From positions 599,346-663,345 of the forward strand of contig NZ_JPXI01000033.1 in the NCBI RefSeq assembly GCF_000740675.1: DNA of 64,000 nucleotides, written 5' to 3'. Made by a program: the position numbers and the translations under genes. The DNA is from Massilia sp. BSC265. Its GTDB lineage: Bacteria; Pseudomonadota; Gammaproteobacteria; Burkholderiales; Burkholderiaceae_D. The notes beneath the pieces were generated by a model. That model was not told the DNA's origin. It was given only the letters and a program-made list of their open reading frames with translations, and did no database searches. Each line of letters starts with the position of its first letter. Position 1 is the stretch's first letter. Shown one piece after another: positions 9,575 to 20,354 of this stretch.

Positions 9575-11427
9575 TGAACGTGCGGATGAAAAGCATCGTA
9601 CTCCCGACCTTGCTGTCCGCCCTGCTGGCAGCCACCCCGGCGTTTGCCGCGCCGGCCGTGCCGGCGGCGCTCGACAAGGCGGAAGAGCTGGCGGCGTTGC
9701 CGGGCGGCGGCTGGCTGGCACTCGACAAGCGCGGCCTGCGCCTGGTCGACGCCGACGGGCGCGAACGCGCCGTCATGGCCCTGCGCGGCGAGCAGCTCGA
9801 TCTGCGTCCGCTTGACGGCGGAGCGCTGGCGATCGTGATCGACTCGAATGCCGAGCGCCTGCTGCCGGTGCGCGTCGACACCCGGGCCGGGACGCTGGTC
9901 GCGCTGCCGGCGCTGCCGGAAACCGGCTACGGCATCGAAGCCGCCTGCCTGTACCGTGACGCCCAGGGCCTCGACCATGTGTTCCTGGCGGCCAAGGACG
10001 GCCAGGCGCAGCAGTGGCTGCTGGGTGCCCCGAATCGTCCTGAGCATCGCCTGGTGCGGCGCTTGGCCCTGCCCCCCAGCGTCGAGCATTGCCGCGTCGA
10101 CGATGCGCACGACACCCTGTTCGTGGCCGAGGAAGGCATGGGCGTGTGGGCCTACGGCGCCCAGGCCGAAGGTCCGCCGGCGCGCACGCCGGTGGCACTG
10201 CGCACGCCCCATGGCAAGCTGGCCGGCGAGATCGGCGCACTGGCCGTGCTGCCGGGCGGCCTGGCCGCCATCGACGACAAGGGCGACCTGGTGACCTGGC
10301 GTCGCGATGGCGGGCGCTGGCAGGCCTTGCGGCCCCGTGCGCTTGGCGCGGAGCAGCTGGTGGCGCTCGAACCATCGTCCGCGCGCCTGCTGGTCCGTAC
10401 CGGCAAAGGCTGGCAGGCGCCTTCGCTCGGCTGGAAGGCCGGCACGGCGCCACTGCCTCCCCTGCCGACCGCGCTGCCGCGCATGCAGACCGAGCCGGTC
10501 GCACGTGCCGGCGACGCTGCCGACGATCCGGCCATCTGGGTCCACCCCACCGACCCGGCCCGTTCGCGCATCCTGGGCACCAACAAGAAGCAGGGACTGC
10601 TGGTGTACGACCTCCAGGGACGCCAGACCCAGCTGCTGGAATCGGGACGCCTGAACAACGTCGACCTGCGCCAGGATCTGCGTTTCGGCGCCGAACGCTT
10701 CGACCTGGCCGTGGCCACCCAGCGGGACGAGAACGCGATGGTGCTGTTCGCCATCAGCGCGCAGGGTGAGGTCAGCGAAGCGGCACGCCTGCCGACCGGC
10801 CTGGGCGACATCTACGGTACCTGCGTGTTCCGCAATGGCGAGGGCGGCCTGGACGCGTTCGTGAACGACAAGGACGGCCGCTACGAGCATTACCGGATCA
10901 CCCGCAGCGGCGGCCGCTTCGGCGCCCGGCTGGCGCGCAGCTTCAAGCTGGCCACCCAGCCGGAGGGCTGCGTGGCGGACGACCGCAGCGGCCTGCTGTT
11001 CGTGGGCGAAGAACGGCGCGGCCTGTGGGTCACCTCGGCCCGCGCCGACCAGCCGGCGACATTGAAGATGGTACTGCCGGTGGGGCCGGTGCTGCATGCC
11101 GATGTCGAGGGCATGGGCATCTACCATGGCGCCGGCAAGAGCTATCTCGTGGTATCGAGCCAGGGGAACAACAGCTATGTGGTACTGGATGCGGCGGCGC
11201 CGTTCAGGGTGCGGGGCGCGTTCCGGATCGGGATGGATGCGGCCAATGGGATCGATGGCGCCTCGGAGACCGATGGGCTGGAGGTGACCTCGGCCAACCT
11301 CGGTGGGGTCTATGGGCGGGGGATGCTGGTGGTGCAGGATGGGTTCAAGCGGATGCCGGACGGGCCGCAGAACTTCAAGGCTGTGGCGTGGGAGGATATT
11401 GCAAAGGTGCTGAAGCTGGAGGATTGA
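9574..11427 (+). CDS. 3-phytase, beta-propeller type (two-domain)
   Basis: Secreted calcium-dependent enzyme that releases phosphate from phytate. The 617-residue protein starts with a signal peptide ending near residue 25 (TPAFA/AP). Residues about 28-290 form a diverged, probably incomplete propeller domain without the phytase signature. Residues about 305-617 are the classical catalytic domain, with DDPAIWVHPTDP, LGTNKKQGLLVYDLQG, VSSQGNNSYVVLD and DGASETDGLEV. Tandem incomplete plus complete propellers are known in dual-domain phytases. The start overlaps the stop of the TonB receptor; an ATG four codons further in (9586) is an alternative. It is followed by an inverted repeat and a convergent lipoprotein gene. 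Confidence 0.92.
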   Translation: MNVRMKSIVLPTLLSALLAATPAFAAPAVPAALDKAEELAALPGGGWLALDKRGLRLVDADGRERAVMALRGEQLDLRPLDGGALAIVIDSNAERLLPVRVDTRAGTLVALPALPETGYGIEAACLYRDAQGLDHVFLAAKDGQAQQWLLGAPNRPEHRLVRRLALPPSVEHCRVDDAHDTLFVAEEGMGVWAYGAQAEGPPARTPVALRTPHGKLAGEIGALAVLPGGLAAIDDKGDLVTWRRDGGRWQALRPRALGAEQLVALEPSSARLLVRTGKGWQAPSLGWKAGTAPLPPLPTALPRMQTEPVARAGDAADDPAIWVHPTDPARSRILGTNKKQGLLVYDLQGRQTQLLESGRLNNVDLRQDLRFGAERFDLAVATQRDENAMVLFAISAQGEVSEAARLPTGLGDIYGTCVFRNGEGGLDAFVNDKDGRYEHYRITRSGGRFGARLARSFKLATQPEGCVADDRSGLLFVGEERRGLWVTSARADQPATLKMVLPVGPVLHADVEGMGIYHGAGKSYLVVSSQGNNSYVVLDAAAPFRVRGAFRIGMDAANGIDGASETDGLEVTSANLGGVYGRGMLVVQDGFKRMPDGPQNFKAVAWEDIAKVLKLED

Positions 11428-11454
11428 GCGCTCTTCCGGCTCGATCCGGTTCGT

Positions 11455-11477
11455 CGTAGGCGCTACCCGCGCCTACG
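11455..11477. terminator. Inverted repeat between convergent genes, possible bidirectional terminator
   Basis: A 9 bp perfect stem, CGTAGGCGC paired with GCGCCTACG, around a TACCC loop. It lies between the phytase stop and the convergent lipoprotein gene. There is no T-run on either side, so it is at best a weak or Rho-assisted terminator. Confidence 0.35.
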
Positions 11478-11489
11478 CCCCTCCGGGGA

Positions 11490-11843
11490 CTACATCTTCA
11501 CGCACTGGCGCAACTCGCACCGCGCCATGAACACTTTCCCACGCATCGTCCCGTCCTCGCAACGCATCCGGTACACCTCCACCGGACCCGCCTCGGTCAC
11601 CAAGCCGGCGCCCTGCCCGCCCGTGCAGCCCTGCTGCTTCGCCATCTTCTCGACGGTCGCAGACGACACGCCCACCTTGAACGGCACGCGCTCGATCGGC
11701 GTACCGTTCGGGTCGACCAGGCCGGGCGCCGCCGGCTTGGCTGCCACAGCCGCCGGCACCGGTTCCACCTTGCCCTTGAACAGCGTACAGCCGCCCAGCA
11801 GGACGGCAACCAGCACGGAAACCAACACCGGGGCGCGATTCAT
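11490..11843 (-). CDS. Small lipoprotein of unknown function
   Basis: A 117-residue protein with a lipoprotein signal peptide. A hydrophobic stretch at residues 6-17 is followed by the lipobox LLGGC, predicting lipidation at Cys19. The mature part has a Pro/Ala-rich linker and then a compact region with several cysteines (QQGCTGG, RMRCEDG, ARCELRQC). I do not recognise a named family. It starts 11 bp after the rpiA stop on the same strand, so it is probably co-transcribed with rpiA. Confidence 0.75.
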   Translation of the reverse strand: MNRAPVLVSVLVAVLLGGCTLFKGKVEPVPAAVAAKPAAPGLVDPNGTPIERVPFKVGVSSATVEKMAKQQGCTGGQGAGLVTEAGPVEVYRMRCEDGTMRGKVFMARCELRQCVKM

Positions 11844-11854
11844 GCGATCTCCGC

Positions 11855-12532
11855 TCAGAAAGTCAGGGTCTTGACGCCTTCAGGGGTGCCCAGCAGGCAG
11901 ACGTTCGCGCCCGCCTTGGCGAACAGGCCGACGGCGATCACGCCGACGATCTGGTTGATCTGCTCTTCCATCGCCACCGGGTCGGTGATGGACAGGCCGA
12001 CCACGTCGATGATCTCGCCGCCGTTGTCGGTGATGAAGGCTTCCTCGCTGCCCGGTTTCAGGCGCAGGCGCGGCTGGCCGCCCAGTTCCGCCAGCTTGCG
12101 CATCACGGCCGCGCGCGCCATCGGGATCACTTCGACCGGCAGCGGGAACTTGCCGAGGGTCTCGACCAGCTTCGAGCCGTCCGCGATGCACACGAATTTC
12201 TTCGATACCGACGCCACGATCTTCTCGCGGGTGAGCGCGGCACCGCCACCCTTGATCATCGCGCCGGTGGCGGTGATTTCGTCCGCGCCGTCGATGTAGA
12301 CCGCCATCGAGCTCACGTCGTTCAGGTCGAACACCGGAATGCCATGGCCGCGCAGGCGGCTCGCCGTCGCTTCGGACGAGGCCACGGTGCCCTTGATGCG
12401 GTCCTTGATCTTGGCCAGTTCGTCGATGAAGAAGTTGGCCGTCGAGCCGGTACCGACGCCGATGATTTCGCCGTCCACCACGTAGTCGATCGCGGCGCGC
12501 GCCACGGCTTGCTTGAGTTCGTCCTGGGTCAT
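11855..12532 (-). CDS. rpiA: Ribose-5-phosphate isomerase A
   Basis: Interconverts ribose 5-phosphate and ribulose 5-phosphate in the pentose phosphate pathway. The 225 residues show the RpiA landmarks: [15 protein letters not shown] near the N-terminus, [24 protein letters not shown] (catalytic Glu and Lys region) and a conserved C-terminal LLGTPEG. The ATG at 12532 gives the usual N-terminus MTQDELKQ; a longer in-frame start lacks family support. It is divergent from the MacA-type gene and upstream of a small lipoprotein gene. It complements the transaldolase and zwf genes elsewhere in the window. Confidence 0.95.
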   Translation of the reverse strand: MTQDELKQAVARAAIDYVVDGEIIGVGTGSTANFFIDELAKIKDRIKGTVASSEATASRLRGHGIPVFDLNDVSSMAVYIDGADEITATGAMIKGGGAALTREKIVASVSKKFVCIADGSKLVETLGKFPLPVEVIPMARAAVMRKLAELGGQPRLRLKPGSEEAFITDNGGEIIDVVGLSITDPVAMEEQINQIVGVIAVGLFAKAGANVCLLGTPEGVKTLTF

Positions 12533-12626
12533 GATGCTGTCAGTGAGATAAAAAGGAAGCCGCCATTTTAACGGAATGGCCCGATCACCCCGCAAAAACG
12601 ACGCTTCGTCGCACGGTTTCGCCAGT

Positions 12627-12643
12627 CAATGCACTGTGCATTG
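12627..12643. promoter_or_regulatory. Perfect palindrome upstream of the efflux operon, candidate operator
   Basis: CAATGCAC and its exact complement GTGCATTG flank a single central T, making a 17 bp dyad. It lies 57 bp before the MacA-type ATG in the region shared with divergent rpiA. The size fits a dimeric repressor site. The cognate regulator is unknown. Confidence 0.45.
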
Positions 12644-12699
12644 CCAAGGTGTTATCTGTACAGCACACTAAGTCTTTCCGTGGGCAAAAGAACAGCACA

Positions 12700-13925
12700 A
12701 TGAAACTCTTGACGAAGAAGCGCATGGCGATCGCCGCCGGGGTGATCGTGGTGGGTGGCGCGGCCGCCGCATGGCTGGTGCCCAAAGGCGAGCCGCAGGT
12801 GCCGCCGTCGAAATACCGCACCGCGGCGGTCGACATGGGCGCCATCAACCAGACCGTCACCGCCACCGGCACCATCAATCCGGTCGCGCTGGTGAACGTC
12901 GGCTCCCAGGTGTCCGGCACCGTCGTCGAGCTGAACGCGGACTTCAACGACCGCGTGAGCAAGGGCCAGGTGCTGCTCAAGCTCGACCCGACCATCTTCA
13001 ATGCCCAGATCCGCCAGGCCGAAGCGAGCCGGGCTTCCGCCCTCGCCAACCTGAAGCTGGCCCAGGCGAACTTCCACCGCAACCAGCAGCTCGTCACGCA
13101 GAACTTCGTCTCCAGCGTGGCCCTGGACCAGAGCCGCCGCGAGGTGGACGTCGCCAAGGCCAACGTGCAACTGGCCGAAGCCCAGCTCGCGCGTGCGCAG
13201 GCGGACCTGAACAACAGCGTGATCCGCTCGCCGATCGACGGCGTCATCATCAAGCGCACCATCGACCTGGGCCAGACGGTGGCGGCCTCGTTCAACACGC
13301 CGAACCTGTTCCAGATCGCGCGCGACCTCACCAAGATGCAGATCGACACCAGCGTGTCGGAAGCCGACGTCGGCGCCCTGAAGGATGGCCTGCCGGCGCG
13401 CTTCGTGGTCGACGCCTACCCGGATCGGGAATTCCACGCCACCATGCGCCAGTTCCGCCTGGCCGCCAACGTGGTGCAGAACGTCGTCACCTACAACGTC
13501 GTGCTCGATGTCGACAACAAGGACGAGATGCTCAAGCCGGGCATGACGGCGCAGGTGCGCCTGGTCGTGGCCAACCGCCCGAACGTGCTGCGCATCCCGA
13601 CCACCGCGCTGCGCTTCCAGCTGCCGGAAGAGGAGCAGGAAAAGCTGCGCAAGAAAGAAGCCGAGAAGGCCGGCAAGAATGGAAACGTCAAGCAGGTGGC
13701 ACAGAAGCCGGCGGCGCCGAGCCAGGATGACGACCTGGCCTTCCGCACCGCCAACGAGACCGCGCGCCAGTACAAGGTGTACCGGCTGGATCCCAAGAAC
13801 CAGCCGCAGCCCGTCGACATCCGCGTCGGCCTGTCCAACTTCCGCTATACCGAAGTGGTGTCGGGTGAGCTGAAGGCGGGCGACCAGGTCGTCACGCGCA
13901 CGCTGGCGCAGCCGAAAGAGGACAT

Positions 13926-13929
<4 letters not shown>
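12700..13929 (+). CDS. MacA-type periplasmic adaptor of an ABC efflux pump
   Basis: Membrane-fusion protein that links an inner-membrane MacB-type transporter to an outer-membrane channel. The 409 residues have an N-terminal membrane anchor (about 9-27), a lipoyl half-motif (TGTINPVALVNVGSQVSGTV), a coiled-coil hairpin (about 100-180), the second lipoyl half (VIRSPIDGVIIKRTIDLG) and beta-barrel domains. An unusual charged Lys/Glu-rich insertion (about 309-345, beginning PEEEQEKLRKKEAEKAG) interrupts the C-terminal part. The ATG at 12700 is preferred to an upstream in-frame ATG because it directly precedes the anchor. It overlaps the next gene by 4 bp (GTGA). No TolC-type gene is adjacent. Confidence 0.88.
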
Positions 13930-14671
<742 letters not shown>

Positions 14672-14675
<4 letters not shown>

Positions 14676-15895
14676 ACTTCATCCAGGTACTGATCGAATC
14701 CTTCCGCTCGATGGCGGCCAACCGCCTGCGCACGGCGCTGACCATGCTCGGCATCGTCATCGGCATCGCCTCCGTGGTGCTGCTGCTGGCCATCGGCGAC
14801 AGCATGCAGCGCTTCATCGGCAAGGAGCTGCAGCAGCTGGGCACCAACATGCTGTACGTGTTCCCCGGCGGCGACCGCACCACCGCCCAGCGCGCCCGCG
14901 CCGGCGCGGTGCCTTCGCTGTCGATCCATGACGCGCAAGCGCTCAATGAACTGCCCAGCCTGACCGGCGCGGCGCCGGCCCTGCAGGGCAGTTTCAAGCT
15001 CAGCGCGGGCAACGAGAACCTGAACAGCCAGGTGCATGGCGTGACCCCGGCCATGTTCAAGATCCGCAACTGGAAGCTCGACCAGGGCAACCTGTTCAGC
15101 GAAGCGGACGTGCGGGCGTCGGCGCGCATGGTGGTGATCGGCCAGAAAGTGGCGGACCAGTTCTTCTACAAGACCGATCCGCTCGGCCAATACATCCGCA
15201 TCGAGAACGTCGCCTTCCAGGTGATCGGCGTGCTGGCCGGCGAAGGCAAGCAGATCGACGGCTCCGACATCTCGGAATTCGTGCTGATACCGATTACGGC
15301 GGCCAGCGCCAACCTGATCAAGATGCCCTTTCCGCAGAACGTGCACTACATCGCGGCCCAGGGAAGGCCCGACATGTCGCTCAAGGAGGCCGAAGAAGAC
15401 GTCAAGGAGACCCTGCGCGCCCGCCACCGCATCCGCCTCGACAGTCCGGACGATTTCAAGGTGCAGAACATGGCCTCGTTCGCGGAAACCGCCAACACGA
15501 TCAGTGCCGGCGTCGCCCTGCTGCTCGGCCTGATCGGCGCGATCTCGCTGCTGGTGGGCGGCATCGGCATCATGAACATCATGCTGGTGTCCGTGACTGA
15601 ACGGACGCGTGAGATCGGCATCCGCATGGCGATCGGCGCACGGCCCGGCGCGGTGCTGCTGCAGTTCCTGGCGGAGTCGGTGGTGATCTGCGTGGCAGGT
15701 GGCCTGGTAGGTGTGGCGATCGCGGCAGGCGGTGCGGCGGCGATCACGGCGACCGGCAAGTTCGATGTGTTCCTGACCTTCCAGGGGGTGCTGGTGGCCT
15801 GCGGCTTTGCCACGGCGGTAGGCGTGTTCTTCGGCTTCTATCCGGCGCGCCGGGCGTCGCGGCTGCTGCCGGTGGATTGCTTGCGTTATGAGTGA
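14672..15895 (+). CDS. MacB-type ABC transporter permease
   Basis: Inner-membrane permease of 407 residues. One transmembrane helix lies near the N-terminus (TALTMLGIVIGIASVVLLL, about 22-43), followed by a large periplasmic MacB_PCD domain (about 50-260). Three further helices form the FtsX domain (about 280-400, with GGIGIMNIMLVSVTERTREI and a C-terminal ARRASRLLPVDCLRYE). This is the mechanotransmission architecture of MacB. Its start overlaps the ATPase stop by ATGA. The substrate is unknown; macrolides, peptides or siderophores are the usual cargoes of the family. Confidence 0.9.
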
Positions 15896-16091
15896 GACTG
15901 TCGCGGCTGATAGTGAAATCACTGGATGACCCGCTGAACATCGAGACGCCGCACACAGGCCACATTACATTTTGTCTAAACATGTGTCTCGGTTCTTCGG
16001 CTATCATCCCGGCGCCCGGAATCGCAGCCCTTGGCGCTAATGACCTGGGTGACGAACAAGAATAGGGATCAAGAAGAAGGAAAGCAAAGAA

Positions 16092-16907
16092 ATGGACAAG
16101 CCATTCGATGCGGCCGCCCGATTGAAGGTCAGCTTGGTGGCATTTGCCGTACTCGCCTGCGCTTCGACCGCAACGATTGCCGCGGGCCCGGAGCCTTCGA
16201 AGCCGGAGGAGGCTGGGACTGCCGACCTGCAATTGGAGGAGCAGGCGCCGGTCAAGATCCATCGAAAGATCAATCTCGGCGACCTGCCCTACAAGCCCTT
16301 CTTCAGCATCCAGACCTATCTGCAGTCGCTGTTGCCGCCGGAACCGCGCTCGATCGACCTGCTGGGGCGGGTCCACTTCGTCGCCAAGAGCGAAGTCGAA
16401 AAAGACCTGTTCGCGCCGGAGTCCTGGGCAGTCGCCGTCGTCGGAAACGACCTCGACCAGGTCGTTCCCGTCCATCGCGGCGGCTATTTCCTGCTGCCGG
16501 AAGTAAAGCTGGGCATGCTGGAACTGGGCACCATCATGTTCAACACCCAAACCCAGAAGGGCAAGATGAGCGTCGCGTGGAAGGTTCGGATTCCGCACAC
16601 GCAAGCGCTCTCGTATGCGGAATTCGCGAAGGCGCTCGAGGAAGTCGCTTTTGTCCAGCGACAGATTCCCACCTACCGCTACGACCTGCGCGAGATTCGC
16701 CGCCACGGCCACAATGCCTTGCGGGCCTGCTTCCTGAACGGTCAAGGACGCATCGAGGTCGACGGCCGGCCCGCCCCGACGATTCCCGACGGCGCTTGCC
16801 AGGTCCTGAAATACGACCCCGCCGTCGCGCGCGCAGGCTTGGCGCAGATCGCCTTCGTCGGAAAACTCGACCTCGTGACGCTCAAGGAAGTGGTCAGCGG
16901 CGACTAG
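16092..16907 (+). CDS. Hypothetical exported protein
   Basis: A 271-residue protein I do not recognise. A probable signal peptide covers residues 1-31 (hydrophobic VSLVAFAVLACASTATIA, then AAGPEP). A short acidic linker is followed by a globular region starting near INLGDLPYKPFFSIQTYLQSLLP. A good ribosome site (AAGGAAAG) precedes the ATG. Its last 14 bp overlap the 3' end of the convergent HExxH gene. It is probably a periplasmic or secreted protein of restricted distribution. Confidence 0.7.
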   Translation: MDKPFDAAARLKVSLVAFAVLACASTATIAAGPEPSKPEEAGTADLQLEEQAPVKIHRKINLGDLPYKPFFSIQTYLQSLLPPEPRSIDLLGRVHFVAKSEVEKDLFAPESWAVAVVGNDLDQVVPVHRGGYFLLPEVKLGMLELGTIMFNTQTQKGKMSVAWKVRIPHTQALSYAEFAKALEEVAFVQRQIPTYRYDLREIRRHGHNALRACFLNGQGRIEVDGRPAPTIPDGACQVLKYDPAVARAGLAQIAFVGKLDLVTLKEVVSGD

Positions 16908-17442
16908 CCAGCCAGCGGCCCGGTCCGCGATGCAGGTTGCCACGGTCCGCCGGATTGTCGAGGAAGGGTGCGAGCACACGCTCGTACAGCGCCACGCTGT
17001 CCCGATAGCGCCCCTGGCGCATGGCGCCCGGCTTGCGCAGGAACTTCAACACGAAATAGTCGGCCAGCAGGTCGCCCTGCGCCTCCATGTTGTAGTCGGA
17101 AAGAAGCGCGTCCTCGTGCAAGGTATAGGCATAGGACAGCCCGATGCGCACCGCCCCGCGCAAGCGCACCGGGTAGCCCAGCTGGTGCTGCCACACATGC
17201 ACCATCTCATGCATGAACCAGTGAATGGCGCCGGGATCGCCGCGCGTGTAATCGGGAAGAAAGCAGGACCGGTGAAAGTACATGCTGCCGTTCGGCGTCA
17301 TGCAGCAGTTCTTCGGCTGGAAAGGCATGTAGCGCCGGCCGTGAATACGGACGCGGCTGTAGTCGATGGCGTCGCGGAACAGCAGCGACGCCATCGCGAT
17401 CTCGTTCTCGGTCAGGGGCCGGGAACGAGGGCGTTGTTTCAT
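16894..17442 (-). CDS. HExxH-containing protein, possible zinc metallopeptidase (Vgr-related type)
   Basis: A 182-residue protein with the zincin motif HEMVH at about residues 78-82, inside the stretch FMHEMVHVWQHQLG. A later Glu in NMEAQGDLLADY could be a third metal ligand. It has no signal peptide. I recall similar proteins carrying the loose label Vgr-related protein in Proteobacteria, so a link to type VI or effector biology is possible, but no secretion genes are nearby. The gene is convergent with the exported-protein gene, overlapping it by 14 bp, and lies 17 bp upstream of the eda stop region. Proteolytic activity is not established. Confidence 0.65.
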   Translation of the reverse strand: MKQRPRSRPLTENEIAMASLLFRDAIDYSRVRIHGRRYMPFQPKNCCMTPNGSMYFHRSCFLPDYTRGDPGAIHWFMHEMVHVWQHQLGYPVRLRGAVRIGLSYAYTLHEDALLSDYNMEAQGDLLADYFVLKFLRKPGAMRQGRYRDSVALYERVLAPFLDNPADRGNLHRGPGRWLASRR

Positions 17443-17459
17443 TAAACGCTCAGGCAGCC

Positions 17460-18091
17460 TCAGTTACCGCTGAGCGCGGAAGCCGCTCGCGCCAGTTCGG
17501 TGATCCCGGCCCAGTCGCCAGCGGTGATCAGGTCCTTCGGCGTCAGCCACGAACCGCCCACGCAGGCCACGTTCTTGCAGGCCAGGAACTTCGGCGCCGT
17601 CTCGATCGAGATGCCGCCGGTCGGGCAGAAGGTCACGTCCGGCAGCGGGCCGGCGATGGCGTTGAGCATGCCCACGCCGCCCGCCGGCACCGCCGGAAAC
17701 AGCTTGAGCTGCTTGAAGCCGTGCTCGCGCGCCGCCATCACTTCGGACGGCGTCATCACGCCCGGCAGCAGCGGCAGGCCGCTCTTCTTGGCCGCTTCGA
17801 TCATGGTCGCGGTCAGCCCCGGCGAGACACCGAACACGGCGCCCGCATCGCGCGCCGCGTCGAATTCGTGCGGCTGGGTCAGCGTGCCCACGCCGACGAT
17901 CGCGCCTTCGACCGTGCTCATGTCGCGGATCGCCTGCAGGCCGTGTTCGGTGCGCAGCGTCACTTCCAGCACGCGGATGCCGCCGGCCACCAGGGCCTTG
18001 GCCAGCGGGACGGCGTGGGCCGGGTCGTCGATGGCGATGACGGGGATGACGCTCGCCGAGCGCATGATTTCAAGTAAGCTCATTTGTCCCA

Positions 18092-18092
<1 letters not shown>
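17460..18092 (-). CDS. eda: KDPG/KHG aldolase (2-dehydro-3-deoxy-6-phosphogluconate aldolase)
   Basis: Cleaves KDPG to pyruvate and glyceraldehyde 3-phosphate, the last specific step of the Entner-Doudoroff pathway. The 210 residues include the catalytic Glu43 (VLEVTLRT), the Schiff-base Lys130 (KQLKLFPA), the phosphate-binding CPTGGI, and VACVGGSWL. The ATG at 18092 overlaps the edd stop by one base (TAATG); MSLLEIM at 18083 is an alternative start. It forms an operon with edd. Confidence 0.95.
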
Positions 18093-20011
<1,919 letters not shown>

Positions 20012-20023
20012 GATCGTTCCTTC

Positions 20024-20051
20024 GTAAATTTGGTATCTGAAATTTTACTAC
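20024..20051. promoter_or_regulatory. Degenerate HexR-like operator region before edd
   Basis: Two near-matches to the GTAAATTTAC core lie side by side: GTAAATTTGG at 20024-20033, and GAAATTTTACTAC at 20039-20051, which shares TTTACTAC with the better sites. They sit 13-40 bp upstream of the edd ATG, where binding would block transcription. Weaker evidence than for the zwf sites. Confidence 0.45.
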
Positions 20052-20130
20052 GGATTTGAAAGGGGTGCAGCAGGTGGGGTATTCTTGATCCGAGCCCGGC
20101 AGCCGACATAGCGGCAACACGGTGATTCTC

Positions 20131-20243
20131 GTAGGGTGGACGGGTGGCCCGCCCACGCCGTCAACGCATTGCAACTATGCCGCGCGCCTCTCGATCCGCG
20201 AACGCCTGCTGGACCGCGTGGGCAGGAAACCTGCCCACGCTAC
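20131..20243. repeat. REPIN-like palindromic repeat, copy 2
   Basis: A 113 bp member of the repeat family with diverged arms (left GTAGGGTGGACGGG, right end GCCCACGCTAC). Unusually, it lies between divergent genes, separating the edd and pgi control regions. The 343 bp gap between the two genes otherwise holds only the HexR-like sites and the pgi promoter. Confidence 0.75.
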
Positions 20244-20264
20244 GGAAAAACCGACAAGATTTTA

Positions 20265-20304
20265 TGTAGTGAATTTACGCACGCATCCTGTATTATTCGA
20301 TAAT
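20265..20304 (+). promoter_or_regulatory. HexR-like operator and promoter of pgi
   Basis: TGTAGTGAATTTAC at 20265-20278 differs by one base from the second zwf operator. Downstream lie -10-like boxes TATTAT (20291-20296) and GATAAT (20299-20304). The operator overlaps the presumed -35 region (TTTACG at 20274), 77-90 bp before the pgi ATG. Operator identity is inferred from similarity to the zwf sites and the presence of hexR in the window. Confidence 0.6.
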
Positions 20305-20354
20305 CTGCTATTGCCAACATTGTCTCATCGACACCGCTCATCGACACTGACCTT

